From assembly GCA_018971025.1 (NCBI GenBank), contig JAGWVE010000005.1:1-64000 (forward strand): DNA of 64,000 nucleotides. Reading direction: 5' to 3'. Under the pieces are notes generated by a model, which was given only the letters and a program-made list of their open reading frames with translations, was not told where the DNA came from and made no database searches. The stretch is from Bacteroidota bacterium. GTDB lineage: Bacteria; Bacteroidota; Bacteroidia; Chitinophagales; Chitinophagaceae. Below are positions 43,565-52,558 of this stretch, one piece after another. Each line of letters begins with the position of its first letter. Position 1 is the first letter of the stretch. The translations under genes and the position numbers were made by a program.

Positions 43565-44497
43565 TTATAGATAATACCTAAAAAACACCATCGATACAAT
43601 ACCCGTAAGCATCACAATTTTAATCACGGTACTAAGTTTACCAAAATCTTTTTCAGTTTGTGCAGAAATTAATTTTACAAACACCCAAATTAATGGCGCA
43701 ATAATAGCAAGCATACAATAAACAATACTTTCCCACCAACCCATGGGTATCACATACAGCTGAACTATAATAAGCACGGCAATTAACACCACTAACCACA
43801 CTGCCACAAATACTTTAGTGGCGGTTAGCCCCCAAACAATAGGAATGGTTCGGCAACCATATTTTGCATCACCCACCCTATCTTCTACATCTTTAATGAC
43901 TTCCCTAATTAAAGAAATAATAAAAGCAAATGAGGCGTATAAAATAGTGAGTCTAAAAAAACGAATTTCGTTGGCACCTGATGCCAATACTTTATTTAAT
44001 TGAAGTGGCGCTTTTGAAAAAAACAAAATAAGCAGCACCCAGGCTGTTAAAAATGAGATCAGCAAATTGCCGATAAGCAACTGCTTTTTGAAATTGGTTG
44101 AATACACCCACAATAAAACAATGCACATCATGTTGGCGAAAACCAAATACCAATATTGTTGTATCGGAAGCGCATAGGCTGTAAAAAATAAACCCAACAT
44201 GCTTAACACCAAATGAAAAAATATAACCCAGCGTCTACTGATAGAAACATTGACCACCACTTTGCTTGGCTTGTTAATTTGATCTATGTTTAAATCAAAA
44301 TAATCATTGATACTATTGCCTGCCGCCGCTATAAGCACAGAGGCTAGTACAATCAACCAAAACTGTTGTAGTTGCGCTGGCGAAGAAGGACCATAAATTC
44401 TTTGGTAAATACAAAACTCAAATAAAAATTGAGTGAGTACAATAAACACCAAATTGCTTGCACGAATAAGCGTTAAAAAAGCAGTAATTTTTTTCAT
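43565..44497 (-). CDS. UbiA-family prenyltransferase
   Basis: 310 aa with eight to nine helices. The first Asp-rich motif is NSINDYFDLNIDQINKP and the second is DVEDRVGDAKYGCRTIPI, which bind the Mg-prenyl-diphosphate. The family includes menaquinone, heme O and geranylgeranylglycerol-phosphate synthesis enzymes. The NDYFD..ID.INKP form resembles the geranylgeranylglycerol-phosphate type often annotated in Bacteroidota, but the lipid acceptor cannot be settled from sequence. No men genes are nearby. Confidence 0.88.
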   Translation of the reverse strand: MKKITAFLTLIRASNLVFIVLTQFLFEFCIYQRIYGPSSPAQLQQFWLIVLASVLIAAAGNSINDYFDLNIDQINKPSKVVVNVSISRRWVIFFHLVLSMLGLFFTAYALPIQQYWYLVFANMMCIVLLWVYSTNFKKQLLIGNLLISFLTAWVLLILFFSKAPLQLNKVLASGANEIRFFRLTILYASFAFIISLIREVIKDVEDRVGDAKYGCRTIPIVWGLTATKVFVAVWLVVLIAVLIIVQLYVIPMGWWESIVYCMLAIIAPLIWVFVKLISAQTEKDFGKLSTVIKIVMLTGIVSMVFFRYYL

Positions 44498-44541
44498 GCA
44501 AATAATTTAATGGCATTGATAGAACACGAATAATAGAATAA

Positions 44542-45057
44542 TTATTGAGCACGCACAGCGGTATCTTCACTCCAATCGCCTCTTACACGCATAATTTTTT
44601 CAATCAAATCACGCACGCAACCTGCTCCACCATTCAGGGGTGATACATACGCTGCCAATGATTTAATTTCTACAGCAGCGTCTGCAGGGCAAGCAGGTAA
44701 TCCAACTTCTTTCATCACGTCATAATCCGGCATATCATCACCCATATAAGCAGTGTTGGCAGCTTCTACATTATTCAGGATTAGATATTCTTTTAGAACG
44801 GATAATTTATCCTGCACTTTCATATACACATCAGTGATACCTAATTTTTGAAGTCGGTCTTTGACCTCCGCAGAATCTCCTCCAGAAATTACAGCAATAT
44901 GATAGCCTTTTTTAACCGCTAATTGTAAAGCGTAGCCATCTTTGATATTCATGCGTCTTACCATCAGTCCACCCGGCATTACAAGTAATGTGCCATCGGT
45001 TAAAACACCATCCACATCAAGTACAATGGTATTTATATTTTTAAACTGATGTAGCAT
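44542..45057 (-). CDS. kdsC: KDO-8-phosphate phosphatase, HAD family
   Basis: 171 aa, C0-type HAD phosphatase. TIVLDVDGVLTDG carries nucleophile D14 and acid D16; RMNIKDGYALQLAVKKGYHIAVISGGDS has the motif II serine; YMGDDMPDYDVM is motif III. The cap-less, ~170-aa form with NIKDG fits KdsC, which dephosphorylates KDO-8-P for lipopolysaccharide. kdsA/kdsB are not in the window. Starts 5 bp after iscX. Confidence 0.9.
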   Translation of the reverse strand: MLHQFKNINTIVLDVDGVLTDGTLLVMPGGLMVRRMNIKDGYALQLAVKKGYHIAVISGGDSAEVKDRLQKLGITDVYMKVQDKLSVLKEYLILNNVEAANTAYMGDDMPDYDVMKEVGLPACPADAAVEIKSLAAYVSPLNGGAGCVRDLIEKIMRVRGDWSEDTAVRAQ

Positions 45058-45062
45058 TCAAA

Positions 45063-45302
45063 TTATTTTTGATTGTCTCTCCACTCATACACCCAAGCAC
45101 TCTGAATCATTTCTAAATGACCTTCGGTACTTTGCTCTCTGGTGCCTACAAAATTGGGTGTTTCTAAAATCCATTCTAACAAATCAGTAAAACGAATTCT
45201 ATAAATTTTTGCCTCGGTAAAATCATCACCAAAACGCTCGTATAATTTCATGGCAATATCTTCATGATCTGCCCAATGTATTGGTGGTTCAAAATGACTC
45301 AT
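45063..45302 (-). CDS. iscX: Fe-S assembly protein IscX
   Basis: 79 aa. HWADHEDIAMKLYERFGDDF, IRFTDLLEWILETPNF and EGHLEMIQSAWVYEW align with the IscX/YfhJ pattern (W-D...IA..Y...P; F.DL..W; E.L..IQ..W..E). IscX binds IscS and tunes iron supply for cluster assembly. Directly downstream of a 2Fe-2S ferredoxin, as in ISC operons, although iscS and iscU are not here. Confidence 0.92.
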   Translation of the reverse strand: MSHFEPPIHWADHEDIAMKLYERFGDDFTEAKIYRIRFTDLLEWILETPNFVGTREQSTEGHLEMIQSAWVYEWRDNQK

Positions 45303-45335
45303 AGCTGTATTTAATAAAGTAAGTTACAATTAATA

Positions 45336-45671
45336 TTATTCGCCCAAAAACTGTGTCTGGTCTGGAAGGGTAATTTCGATGGTTCCGGTACCTGCTTGTA
45401 AAACACACTGACAACCAAGCCTAGAATTAATACGAGGATTTACCGCTCTATCAATAAAATCTTCTTCTCTGTCAGACAATTCTTCTAGATGCTCCATGCC
45501 AGCATGTACGTACATATGACAAGTACTACAGGCACAAACGGCTCCGCAGTTATGATGCAGCTCAATACCATTATCCAAACATACTTCCAATAAACTTTGA
45601 TCCGGCTCAATATTCGTTAGGGTTACCGGTTCTAATCCTTTCTGTTCAAATTTTACGTGTAGGGTGTACAT
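45336..45671 (-). CDS. fdx: ISC-type 2Fe-2S ferredoxin
   Basis: 111 aa from the ATG at 45671. Cluster ligands C42, C48 and C51 (NCGAVCACSTC) and C87 (LGCQC) follow the adrenodoxin-type spacing C-x5-C-x2-C...C. EELSDREEDFIDRA is the acidic partner-binding helix. The longer frame (start 45734) would run through the promoter box at 45691-45698. Electron donor for Fe-S cluster building; lies just before iscX. Confidence 0.95.
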   Translation of the reverse strand: MYTLHVKFEQKGLEPVTLTNIEPDQSLLEVCLDNGIELHHNCGAVCACSTCHMYVHAGMEHLEELSDREEDFIDRAVNPRINSRLGCQCVLQAGTGTIEITLPDQTQFLGE

Positions 45672-45690
45672 ATATAGAGGCTTTGGAGCG

Positions 45691-45698
45691 CAAAAGTA
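45691..45698 (-). promoter_or_regulatory. Candidate -7 promoter box (TACTTTTG) for fdx-iscX-kdsC-ubiA-maf
   Basis: Perfect TAnnTTTG on the minus strand, 19 bp before the fdx ATG. Confidence 0.5.
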
Positions 45699-45776
45699 TT
45701 TCAAAAATGTGGGTAGACGCATTTCGTGGAACAATTTATGTAGCGAAAAAGGAAAAAATTATGCACGGGAGGTCAT

Positions 45777-45784
45777 TATCTTTG
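45777..45784 (+). promoter_or_regulatory. Candidate -7 promoter box (TATCTTTG) for the hydrolase gene
   Basis: Perfect TAnnTTTG followed by CA, 4 bp before the ATG at 45789. The transcript would be leaderless, or translation could begin at the ATG two codons later. Confidence 0.45.
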
Positions 45785-45788
45785 CACC

Positions 45789-46658
45789 ATGAAAATGAAA
45801 TTGGGTCAGCGCTTACTCATTGGCTATTATAAAAATAAATTAAGGACACTCAGTTATATATCTAAAGAACGTGCCGCAACGGAGGCTTTTCGCTTGTTTT
45901 GCACTCCGTATACCAGAAAAATTACGCAAAAACGACCGGCTATTTTTACAAAAGCAGAACAAAAACTGGTTCAGTTTGAAGGACTATCCATAAAAGGCTA
46001 TGGCTGGCAACCAACAAACCCCACAGGCAAAAAAGTAATGATACTGCATGGTTTTAGCAGTTATGCCTATAAATTCGAGCATTACGTCCCTCTTTTATTA
46101 CAAATGGGTTATGAGGTAATGGCTTTTGATGCTCCGGGTCATGGAGACAGTGAAGGGAAAATTGTAAACGCCCTTATTTACAAGCGTTTTATATGTCTTG
46201 TCAACGAATTGGAAAACGGCATAGATGCTTTTATTGCGCACTCATTTGGCGGACTGGCACTCTCCCTAGCCATGCTTGAACTACCAGGGGCTGCAAGTAA
46301 AAAGATGGTTTTAATTGCCCCTGCCACAGAAACAACCTCTGCACTACAGGGTTTTTATACCATGCTTCAGGTAAAACCAGATTTACAAGCGGCCATAGAG
46401 GACTATATAATAAGTATGGCTGGTAAGCCCATTACCTATTTTTCGGTAACGCAGGCACTATCGGTTTTGGATACGCCTAGCTTATGGATTCATGATAAAA
46501 AAGACCGCATTTGCCCGTTTTCTGATACATTACGGGCACAAGCAAGCGCCAAGGCCCACCAAGAATTTTTTATTACAGAAGGACTTGGACATAACAAAGT
46601 CTATAGAGATCAAGGAGTTATGAAAAAAATTGGGGCTTATTTGAACCCCCATACCTAG
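45789..46658 (+). CDS. Alpha/beta hydrolase
   Basis: 289 aa. MILHGFSSYAYKF is the oxyanion region, AFDAPGHGDSEG the strand-4 turn, and IAHSFGGLA the nucleophile elbow with S152. Other triad members are an Asp in LWIHDKKDRICP (D236 or D239) and H268 in EGLGHNKVYRD. There is no signal peptide. The general fold is clear but the ester or amide substrate is not. Single-gene unit, divergent from fdx. Confidence 0.9.
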   Translation: MKMKLGQRLLIGYYKNKLRTLSYISKERAATEAFRLFCTPYTRKITQKRPAIFTKAEQKLVQFEGLSIKGYGWQPTNPTGKKVMILHGFSSYAYKFEHYVPLLLQMGYEVMAFDAPGHGDSEGKIVNALIYKRFICLVNELENGIDAFIAHSFGGLALSLAMLELPGAASKKMVLIAPATETTSALQGFYTMLQVKPDLQAAIEDYIISMAGKPITYFSVTQALSVLDTPSLWIHDKKDRICPFSDTLRAQASAKAHQEFFITEGLGHNKVYRDQGVMKKIGAYLNPHT

Positions 46659-46699
46659 GGTTTTAGGGGTTGTTTTTACCCCATTTTGGAGTAAGTTTT

Positions 46700-46729
46700 T
46701 TTGTGTTTTCAAGGTTTCAACTAATATTG
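46700..46729 (+). promoter_or_regulatory. Candidate promoter for topA
   Basis: TTTG at 46700-46703, an 18-bp spacer, and TAATATTG at 46722-46729 (one mismatch). The topA ATG follows 7 bp later. Confidence 0.5.
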
Positions 46730-46736
46730 CAGCTAC

Positions 46737-49337
46737 ATGGCAAAGAATTTATTGATTGTTGAGTCCCCGGCAAAGGCCAAAACCATAGAGAAGATCTTAG
46801 GGTCTGATTTTGAGGTAAAAAGCTGTTATGGCCATATTCGTGACCTAGATAAAGGGGATAAGGGTATAGATATTCAGAAGCAATTTCAACCACACTATAT
46901 TGTCCCAGACGAGAAGGAAAGAGTGGTGAAAGAACTTAGACAAATTGCAAAAAAATCTGGCGAAGTTTGGCTTGCATCGGATGAGGACCGTGAAGGAGAA
47001 AGTATTAGTTGGCACCTTGCCGAAGTACTTGGTTTAAACCCGGCTACTACCAAGCGTATTGTATTCCATGAAATTACAGCACCCGCTATAAAAAAAGCAG
47101 TACAAAATCCACGTTTTATTAATATGGATTTAGTAGATGCACAACAAGCAAGAAGGGTGCTTGACCGTTTAGTAGGTTTTGAACTCAGCCCCGTTTTATG
47201 GCGTAAAATAGGCATGCAAAAAAGTTTAAGTGCAGGTCGTGTACAAAGTGTTGCTGTACGTTTAATTGTAGAAAGAGAAAGAGAAATCAATCAATTTATT
47301 CCTGAAAGTAGTTATAAAATTGAAGCCCTTTTTACTGCATTAGATGTCAACAAAAAAACGGTTTCATTTAAAGCAGAAGGACCTTCCAAAGTAAATACAC
47401 AAGAATCGGCAAACGATTTTTTATCCAGTTGCAAAGGCGCAAGCTATACGGTAGATGACGTAACAGTAAAACCCACCAAACGCACACCAGCAGCACCTTT
47501 TACTACTTCTACTTTACAGCAAGAAGCGTCTCGAAAATTAGGCTATGGTGTAAGTAAAACCATGCTACTTGCGCAAAAATTATATGAAAGTGGTAAGATC
47601 ACTTACATGCGTACCGACAGTATCAATTTAAGTGATACTGCGATGGCTGATATACACAAAGAAGTAGAAAGTAGCTATGGTGCTAATTATTATCAGCCTA
47701 GAAAATACAAGAATAAAAACGAAAACGCACAAGAAGCGCACGAAGCCATCAGACCTACCTATATGAATAACAAAACGGTAGCAGATGAAGAAACAAGACG
47801 CCTCTATGAACTGATTTGGAGAAGAACCATTGCCTCTCAAATGAGCGATGCAGCTTTTGAAAAAACAGTTGCGAAAATTAATATTTCTACCAACAAAGAA
47901 CAGTTAACTGCGTCGGGTGAAGTACTCAAATTTGACGGTTTCTTAAAAGTATATTTAGAAGGTAAAGACGACGAAGACGATGATGACACCGAAGGCATTT
48001 TACCGCCACTCGCAGCAGGTCAAGTGATTGATTTTGCAGAGATGACAGCCACCGAAAAATTTTCACGTCCAGGTGCTAGATACACGGAAGCATCGCTTGT
48101 AAAAAAGATGGAAGAATTAGGCATTGGTAGACCTTCTACCTACGCCCCTACCATCTCTACAATCATCAAACGTAATTATGTAGAAAAGAGAGATAAAGAA
48201 GGTGTTAAACGCCTTTCTAACCTGCTTATTCTGCGTAAAAATAATAACATCGAAAAAGAAATTGTTGCTGAAAACACCGGTGCCGAAAAATCTAAACTGT
48301 TCCCCACAGATTTAGGTATGGTGGTAACCGATTTTCTAAAACAGCACTTCGAAAAAGTAATGGATTACGGTTTTACAGCAAAAATTGAACAGGAGTTTGA
48401 TGAAATTGCTGCAGGTAAAACCAAATGGAAAAGCATGATAGCATCTTTCTACACGCCATTCCATGAAAATATTGAACATACACTCGAAAATGCAAATAGA
48501 GCTGTAGGTGAAAGAGAACTAGGTTTTGATGAAGCCACCGGCAAAAAAGTAATTGCCAGAATGGGACGCTACGGCCCGATGGTTCAAATTGGACATCAAG
48601 ACGAAGAGGAAAAACCAAGATTTGCTAAATTAAAAGCAGACCAAAGCATCGAAACAATTACCATGCAGGAAGCAATGGAATTATTTTCATTGCCACGCGT
48701 ACTGGGTACTTACAACGACATGGAGCTTTCTGTTAACGTTGGTAGATTTGGTCCTTATATTAAATTAGGCGAACAATTTATATCCATTCCTAAAGGCGAA
48801 GACCTCCACACCATGGATATAGATAGAGCCATTGTACTGCTTGGCGAAAAGGAATTAGCCGAAGCACCAATTGCCCACTATAAAGAACTCCCTGTAACGA
48901 AAGGAAAGGGCCGTTTTGGACCGTTTATTAAATGGGACGGCATCTTTATCAATATTCCTAGAGCCTACGATTTTGACAACCTCAGCGACGCAGATATCAA
49001 TGAGTTGATCGAAAAGAAATTAGAAAAAGAAGCAAATAGGTATATCCAAAACTGGCCTACCGAAAAAATTAGTATCGAAAATGGTAGATGGGGTCCATTT
49101 ATCAAGTTTAATAAAAAGATGCTAAAGCTTGGGCGTAAAGCAGATGGTACAAAATATGAAGCAGCAGATTTAGCCGGTGTAGACCTCGAAACGGTTAAAG
49201 CCATGATTGAACTTCAGGTACCAGGTGCATTTAGCAAGAAAGCCAAAGCTCCAGCTAAAAAATCTGCAACGAAAGCAGCTACCAAAAAGGCTGCTCCCAA
49301 AAAAGCTGCGGTAAAAAAACCTAGCACTAAAAAATAA
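46737..49337 (+). CDS. topA: DNA topoisomerase I with Lys/Ala-rich tail
   Basis: Relaxes negative supercoils. 866 aa: TOPRIM domain (LLIVESPAKAKTIEKILG with E9; LASDEDREGESISWHL), the core with SLSAGRVQSVAVRLIVERE (core SAGRVQSVAVRLIV), and the active-site tyrosine Y290 in ITYMRTDSINLS. Zinc fingers are absent; the C-terminal region has repeats of the GRFGPYIKLGEQFISIP kind. The last ~35 residues are Lys/Ala/Pro-rich (KKAKAPAKKSATKAATKKAA and on), resembling the H1-like protein at 14483. Convergent with the desaturase, 3-bp gap. Confidence 0.97.
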   Translation: MAKNLLIVESPAKAKTIEKILGSDFEVKSCYGHIRDLDKGDKGIDIQKQFQPHYIVPDEKERVVKELRQIAKKSGEVWLASDEDREGESISWHLAEVLGLNPATTKRIVFHEITAPAIKKAVQNPRFINMDLVDAQQARRVLDRLVGFELSPVLWRKIGMQKSLSAGRVQSVAVRLIVEREREINQFIPESSYKIEALFTALDVNKKTVSFKAEGPSKVNTQESANDFLSSCKGASYTVDDVTVKPTKRTPAAPFTTSTLQQEASRKLGYGVSKTMLLAQKLYESGKITYMRTDSINLSDTAMADIHKEVESSYGANYYQPRKYKNKNENAQEAHEAIRPTYMNNKTVADEETRRLYELIWRRTIASQMSDAAFEKTVAKINISTNKEQLTASGEVLKFDGFLKVYLEGKDDEDDDDTEGILPPLAAGQVIDFAEMTATEKFSRPGARYTEASLVKKMEELGIGRPSTYAPTISTIIKRNYVEKRDKEGVKRLSNLLILRKNNNIEKEIVAENTGAEKSKLFPTDLGMVVTDFLKQHFEKVMDYGFTAKIEQEFDEIAAGKTKWKSMIASFYTPFHENIEHTLENANRAVGERELGFDEATGKKVIARMGRYGPMVQIGHQDEEEKPRFAKLKADQSIETITMQEAMELFSLPRVLGTYNDMELSVNVGRFGPYIKLGEQFISIPKGEDLHTMDIDRAIVLLGEKELAEAPIAHYKELPVTKGKGRFGPFIKWDGIFINIPRAYDFDNLSDADINELIEKKLEKEANRYIQNWPTEKISIENGRWGPFIKFNKKMLKLGRKADGTKYEAADLAGVDLETVKAMIELQVPGAFSKKAKAPAKKSATKAATKKAAPKKAAVKKPSTKK

Positions 49338-49340
49338 AGC

Positions 49341-50417
49341 TTACGCTCTACCCATGTCACGTAAAAAATGTACGTGGGCTAAAACGGCTCTGCGCATAGT
49401 AGGATACTCAATGTATTGTAGATGAAACTCCGCGCATACATTTTTTACAATCTCACTAATGGCAGGATAATGCACGTGTGATATTTTAGGAAATAAGTGG
49501 TGTTCGATTTGAAAATTAAGACCTCCTACTAACCAGCTAATCAATTTGTTTTTAGTAGCAAAATTAGCCGTTGTTTTAATTTGGTGCGCAGCAAACTCGT
49601 CGGGCAATTTGTTGCTATCATCAACAACTGGAAAATCAGTGTGCTCTACGGTATGAGCCAATTGAAACACTATACTTAATACAAAGCCTGCAAAAGTTGT
49701 CATCACTAAAAACCCTACCAACCACTTCACCCAGCCCAATAAAGCAATTGGTAAAATAACAAATACAGCAGCATGGTAAAGTTTTACCACCCAAAATTCG
49801 ATATGGTCTTTGATTTCCATTTTTTTAAGTGGCACCGATCCAATTTTTTGAGAGAAGTATTTTTTATAGTCTGCAAAAAATATCCAAAAAATATAAAGCA
49901 GCATATACAAAAACCAAAAATAGATATGTTGAAATTTATGCAGGCCGTACTTTTTTTGTGTTGGTGCCATACGCATTAAAATACCCACTTCGATATCGTC
50001 ATCTACGCCATCTACATTGGTAAATGTGTGGTGGATCATTACGTGTTTCATTTTCCACATAAAACGGTTGGCGCCTAACAAGCTAATTGAAGAAGCTGCA
50101 ATTTTATTGAGCCATTTATTGGTACTAAAGCTACCGTGACTTCCATCGTGCATCACATTAAATCCTATAGCTGCTACAAGACCACCCATTACAATACACT
50201 CTACAAGTGCTACCCACCAAATTGGTGTAAAAAATACCACATGCAAATACACTACAATCAGTGCTAAAATCATGACAATGGCTTTGGTAAATAACCCAGG
50301 TGTTCCAGTGGCATCAATCCCCTTTTCGTCAAAATAAGCTTGAACGCGTTTTTTTAATTCGGCGTGCAATGAATCTTTAGTAGCAGGAAATTTAGGTGAA
50401 GTATAAGTAGTAGACAT
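49341..50417 (-). CDS. Membrane fatty-acid desaturase
   Basis: 358 aa. Three histidine boxes for the di-iron site: HDGSH (H90, H94), HVMIHH (H125, H129, H130) and QIEHH (Q303, H306, H307). Two hydrophobic helix pairs lie at about 45-90 and 165-255. The QIEHH form is typical of front-end (delta-5/6-like) desaturases, but there is no fused cytochrome b5, so the electron donor is separate. Likely adjusts membrane fluidity. Regiospecificity cannot be read from sequence. Confidence 0.92.
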   Translation of the reverse strand: MSTTYTSPKFPATKDSLHAELKKRVQAYFDEKGIDATGTPGLFTKAIVMILALIVVYLHVVFFTPIWWVALVECIVMGGLVAAIGFNVMHDGSHGSFSTNKWLNKIAASSISLLGANRFMWKMKHVMIHHTFTNVDGVDDDIEVGILMRMAPTQKKYGLHKFQHIYFWFLYMLLYIFWIFFADYKKYFSQKIGSVPLKKMEIKDHIEFWVVKLYHAAVFVILPIALLGWVKWLVGFLVMTTFAGFVLSIVFQLAHTVEHTDFPVVDDSNKLPDEFAAHQIKTTANFATKNKLISWLVGGLNFQIEHHLFPKISHVHYPAISEIVKNVCAEFHLQYIEYPTMRRAVLAHVHFLRDMGRA

Positions 50418-50646
50418 GTACGGTTTTTAAAATTGATTACACAAGTTAACACTTAATTGGTTCCCTAATGCAATGATGTGCATAAATAGCAGTGCCCCTA
50501 TAACCCATTTCCACAATTAGCTAAGGGAACGTTAAACAAAACAAATTAGTATGTCATCATAATGCGTTGTTTCCCACAGCACTGAATAACTAAATAGTGA
50601 TGGTTTGTCTAATTTTATTTTAGTTTGGGTAAGATTTAGCAGCAAC

Positions 50647-51525
50647 ATGGAGCAAACAAAAGAGATCAAAGCCCTTTTTACCCTTATTGACGATCCAGAC
50701 GAAGAAATATATTCTAGTATTTCTCAAAAAATTGTTGCCTATGGTAAAGGTATAATCCCTAACCTAGAACATTTATGGGAAACGACATTATCCGAAGACG
50801 TTCAACAAAGAATTGAAGGGATTATTCAAAAGCTCCATTTTTCTGATTTACGCCAAGATATCATTCAATGGAAAGATACTGAGCCACATGATTTATTATC
50901 AGGTGCGCTCCTATTAGGTAAATTAGAATATCCCGATTTCACAGCAACAAGTGCGCTTCAAGATTTAGAAAAAATGAGACGCAACATTTGGCTGGAGCTC
51001 AATAGTTTTTTAACACCTCTTGAACAAGCCAATGTATTAACCAGTATTTTATACAAGTATTATAAGCTAACTGGCAACGAAGTTGATTACAAAAACCCAG
51101 ACGATTTTTTTGTACATAAAGTACTTGAAACAAAAGTGGGGAACGCCATGAGTAACGGAATTATTTACCAAACCTTGTGCGAGCAATTAGACATACACGC
51201 AAAGCTTATTAATATTCCCAAACAATGCATCCTTGCATTTTATCATTCGGACTACGAAGAAACCCATTACATTGGTAACCCCCAAGATAAAATACATTTT
51301 TACATAGACGCTACCAATGGCAATGCATTTTCGCACGCCGACATTGATAGCTATTTTGAGCGTATCAATACAACACCCAAACCTTTTCACTTTAAAGCAC
51401 AACAGCCCACTAGCACACTTTCTATTTTATTAGAGGAACTTAGTAAATGCTATGGTAGAAATTCAAAAGCACACAAGCAGGCATCCATTACTGAATTGAT
51501 TGAATTACTGCAAGCAAAAAGTTAA
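50647..51525 (+). CDS. SirB1-like / transglutaminase-fold protein
   Basis: 292 aa from the ATG at 50647; the longer frame starts at a TTG inside the promoter region. LSGALLLGKLEYPDF then ALQDLEKMRRNIW and, later, VGNAMSNGIIYQTLCEQLDIHAKLI (core GNAMSNGIIYQTL) and IHFYIDATNGNAFS follow the SirB1/Transglut_core2 pattern (usually G-x-P-I-S-L...). The usual catalytic Cys/His are not clear, so it may be non-enzymatic. It is 4 bp from ogt, implying cotranscription. Confidence 0.75.
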   Translation: MEQTKEIKALFTLIDDPDEEIYSSISQKIVAYGKGIIPNLEHLWETTLSEDVQQRIEGIIQKLHFSDLRQDIIQWKDTEPHDLLSGALLLGKLEYPDFTATSALQDLEKMRRNIWLELNSFLTPLEQANVLTSILYKYYKLTGNEVDYKNPDDFFVHKVLETKVGNAMSNGIIYQTLCEQLDIHAKLINIPKQCILAFYHSDYEETHYIGNPQDKIHFYIDATNGNAFSHADIDSYFERINTTPKPFHFKAQQPTSTLSILLEELSKCYGRNSKAHKQASITELIELLQAKS

Positions 51526-51529
51526 TTGT

Positions 51530-52045
51530 ATGCAACCAGAAACAGAAATAGAGGTTGTTACATTTGCCTATTACGATAGCCCTATTGGTATTTTAAAAAT
51601 TGGTGGCACCGACTTATACATAACGGAAATTAGCTTTGCAGACAAAGAAAATGAGCCTGCTTCAAACACCGCAGAACCCTCTCCGCTCATACACCGCTGT
51701 ATCGAACAGCTCATTGAATATTTTACAGGAACTAGACAAGTTTTTGATATTCCATACCATCAATCCGGAACAGCATTTCAAGAAAAAGTATGGGCCAAGC
51801 TAGCCGAAATTAATTACGGTAACACCTATAGCTATGGCGACCTTGCAAAAAAATTAGGCGACCCAAAAGTCATTAGAGCTGCCGCAGCCGCCAACGGAAA
51901 AAATAAATTAATGATTTTGGTACCCTGTCACAGGGTTATTGGTGCTGACAGGTCGCTTGTGGGTTATGCAGGAGGCATGCCAAAAAAGAAATGGTTATTA
52001 CAACATGAATTTAGAATTAAACATGGTGTACAAACCTTGTTTTAA
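51530..52045 (+). CDS. ogt: Methylated-DNA--protein-cysteine methyltransferase
   Basis: Suicide repair enzyme for O6-methylguanine. 171 aa from the ATG at 51530. TAFQEKVWAKLAEINYGNTYSYGDLAKKLG (core YGNTYSYGDLA) is the helix-turn-helix region, IRAAAAANGKNKLMILVPCHRVIG has the arginine finger and acceptor C133 in PCHRVI, and GYAGGMPKKKWLLQHE ends the domain. No Ada-type regulatory domain is fused. Overlapping upstream frame (TTG at 51500) is inside the previous gene. Confidence 0.96.
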   Translation: MQPETEIEVVTFAYYDSPIGILKIGGTDLYITEISFADKENEPASNTAEPSPLIHRCIEQLIEYFTGTRQVFDIPYHQSGTAFQEKVWAKLAEINYGNTYSYGDLAKKLGDPKVIRAAAAANGKNKLMILVPCHRVIGADRSLVGYAGGMPKKKWLLQHEFRIKHGVQTLF

Positions 52046-52057
52046 CGCATAGTTCAC

Positions 52058-52543
52058 TTACTGCAAGTGAACACCTGAAAATCCAAAAGGAAGTAAATCT
52101 GCAGCTTTTTCTATCACATACAATTCGCCCGTTTCTCCGCCTAAAATTAGTCGTATAGACTGGTTTACGATTGATTCATATTCGGCGATGGCCTGTCTAC
52201 ACATACCACAAGGTGCAATTGGAATATTATTACCGCCTCTTTCATTGTGATAGGTAATGGCCATAGTAATGATGGGCACTTTAGATTGCAACGTAGAAGC
52301 GGTACTTAGTAAAACGCGCTCGGCACAAATACCTATTGGGTAACTCGCATTTTCTTGATTGCTGCCTTTTATGATTTCACCATTTTGTAAAACAGCTGCT
52401 GCGCCTACCTTAAATTTAGAATACGGCGCATGCGCAAGTGACAACGCTTCCCTCGCCTGGGTAAATAGCATTTGATCTTGTAAAGAAAGTGCATCAAAAG
52501 ATGCAAAAACTTGATAGGAAAATTGAACAGTTTGTTTTTGCAT
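52058..52543 (-). CDS. cdd: Cytidine deaminase
   Basis: Pyrimidine salvage, cytidine to uridine. 161 aa. Zinc site C73-x-E75 in GICAERVLLS and C112/C115 in PCGMCRQAIAEYE; YSKFKVGAAAVLQNGEIIKGSNQENASYP (cores FKVGAA and GSNQENASYP) binds the nucleoside. Tetrameric type by size. It starts 15 bp after the lepB stop, so it is likely in the lepB transcript. Confidence 0.96.
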   Translation of the reverse strand: MQKQTVQFSYQVFASFDALSLQDQMLFTQAREALSLAHAPYSKFKVGAAAVLQNGEIIKGSNQENASYPIGICAERVLLSTASTLQSKVPIITMAITYHNERGGNNIPIAPCGMCRQAIAEYESIVNQSIRLILGGETGELYVIEKAADLLPFGFSGVHLQ

Positions 52544-52558
52544 ATTGATGATTAAGTG

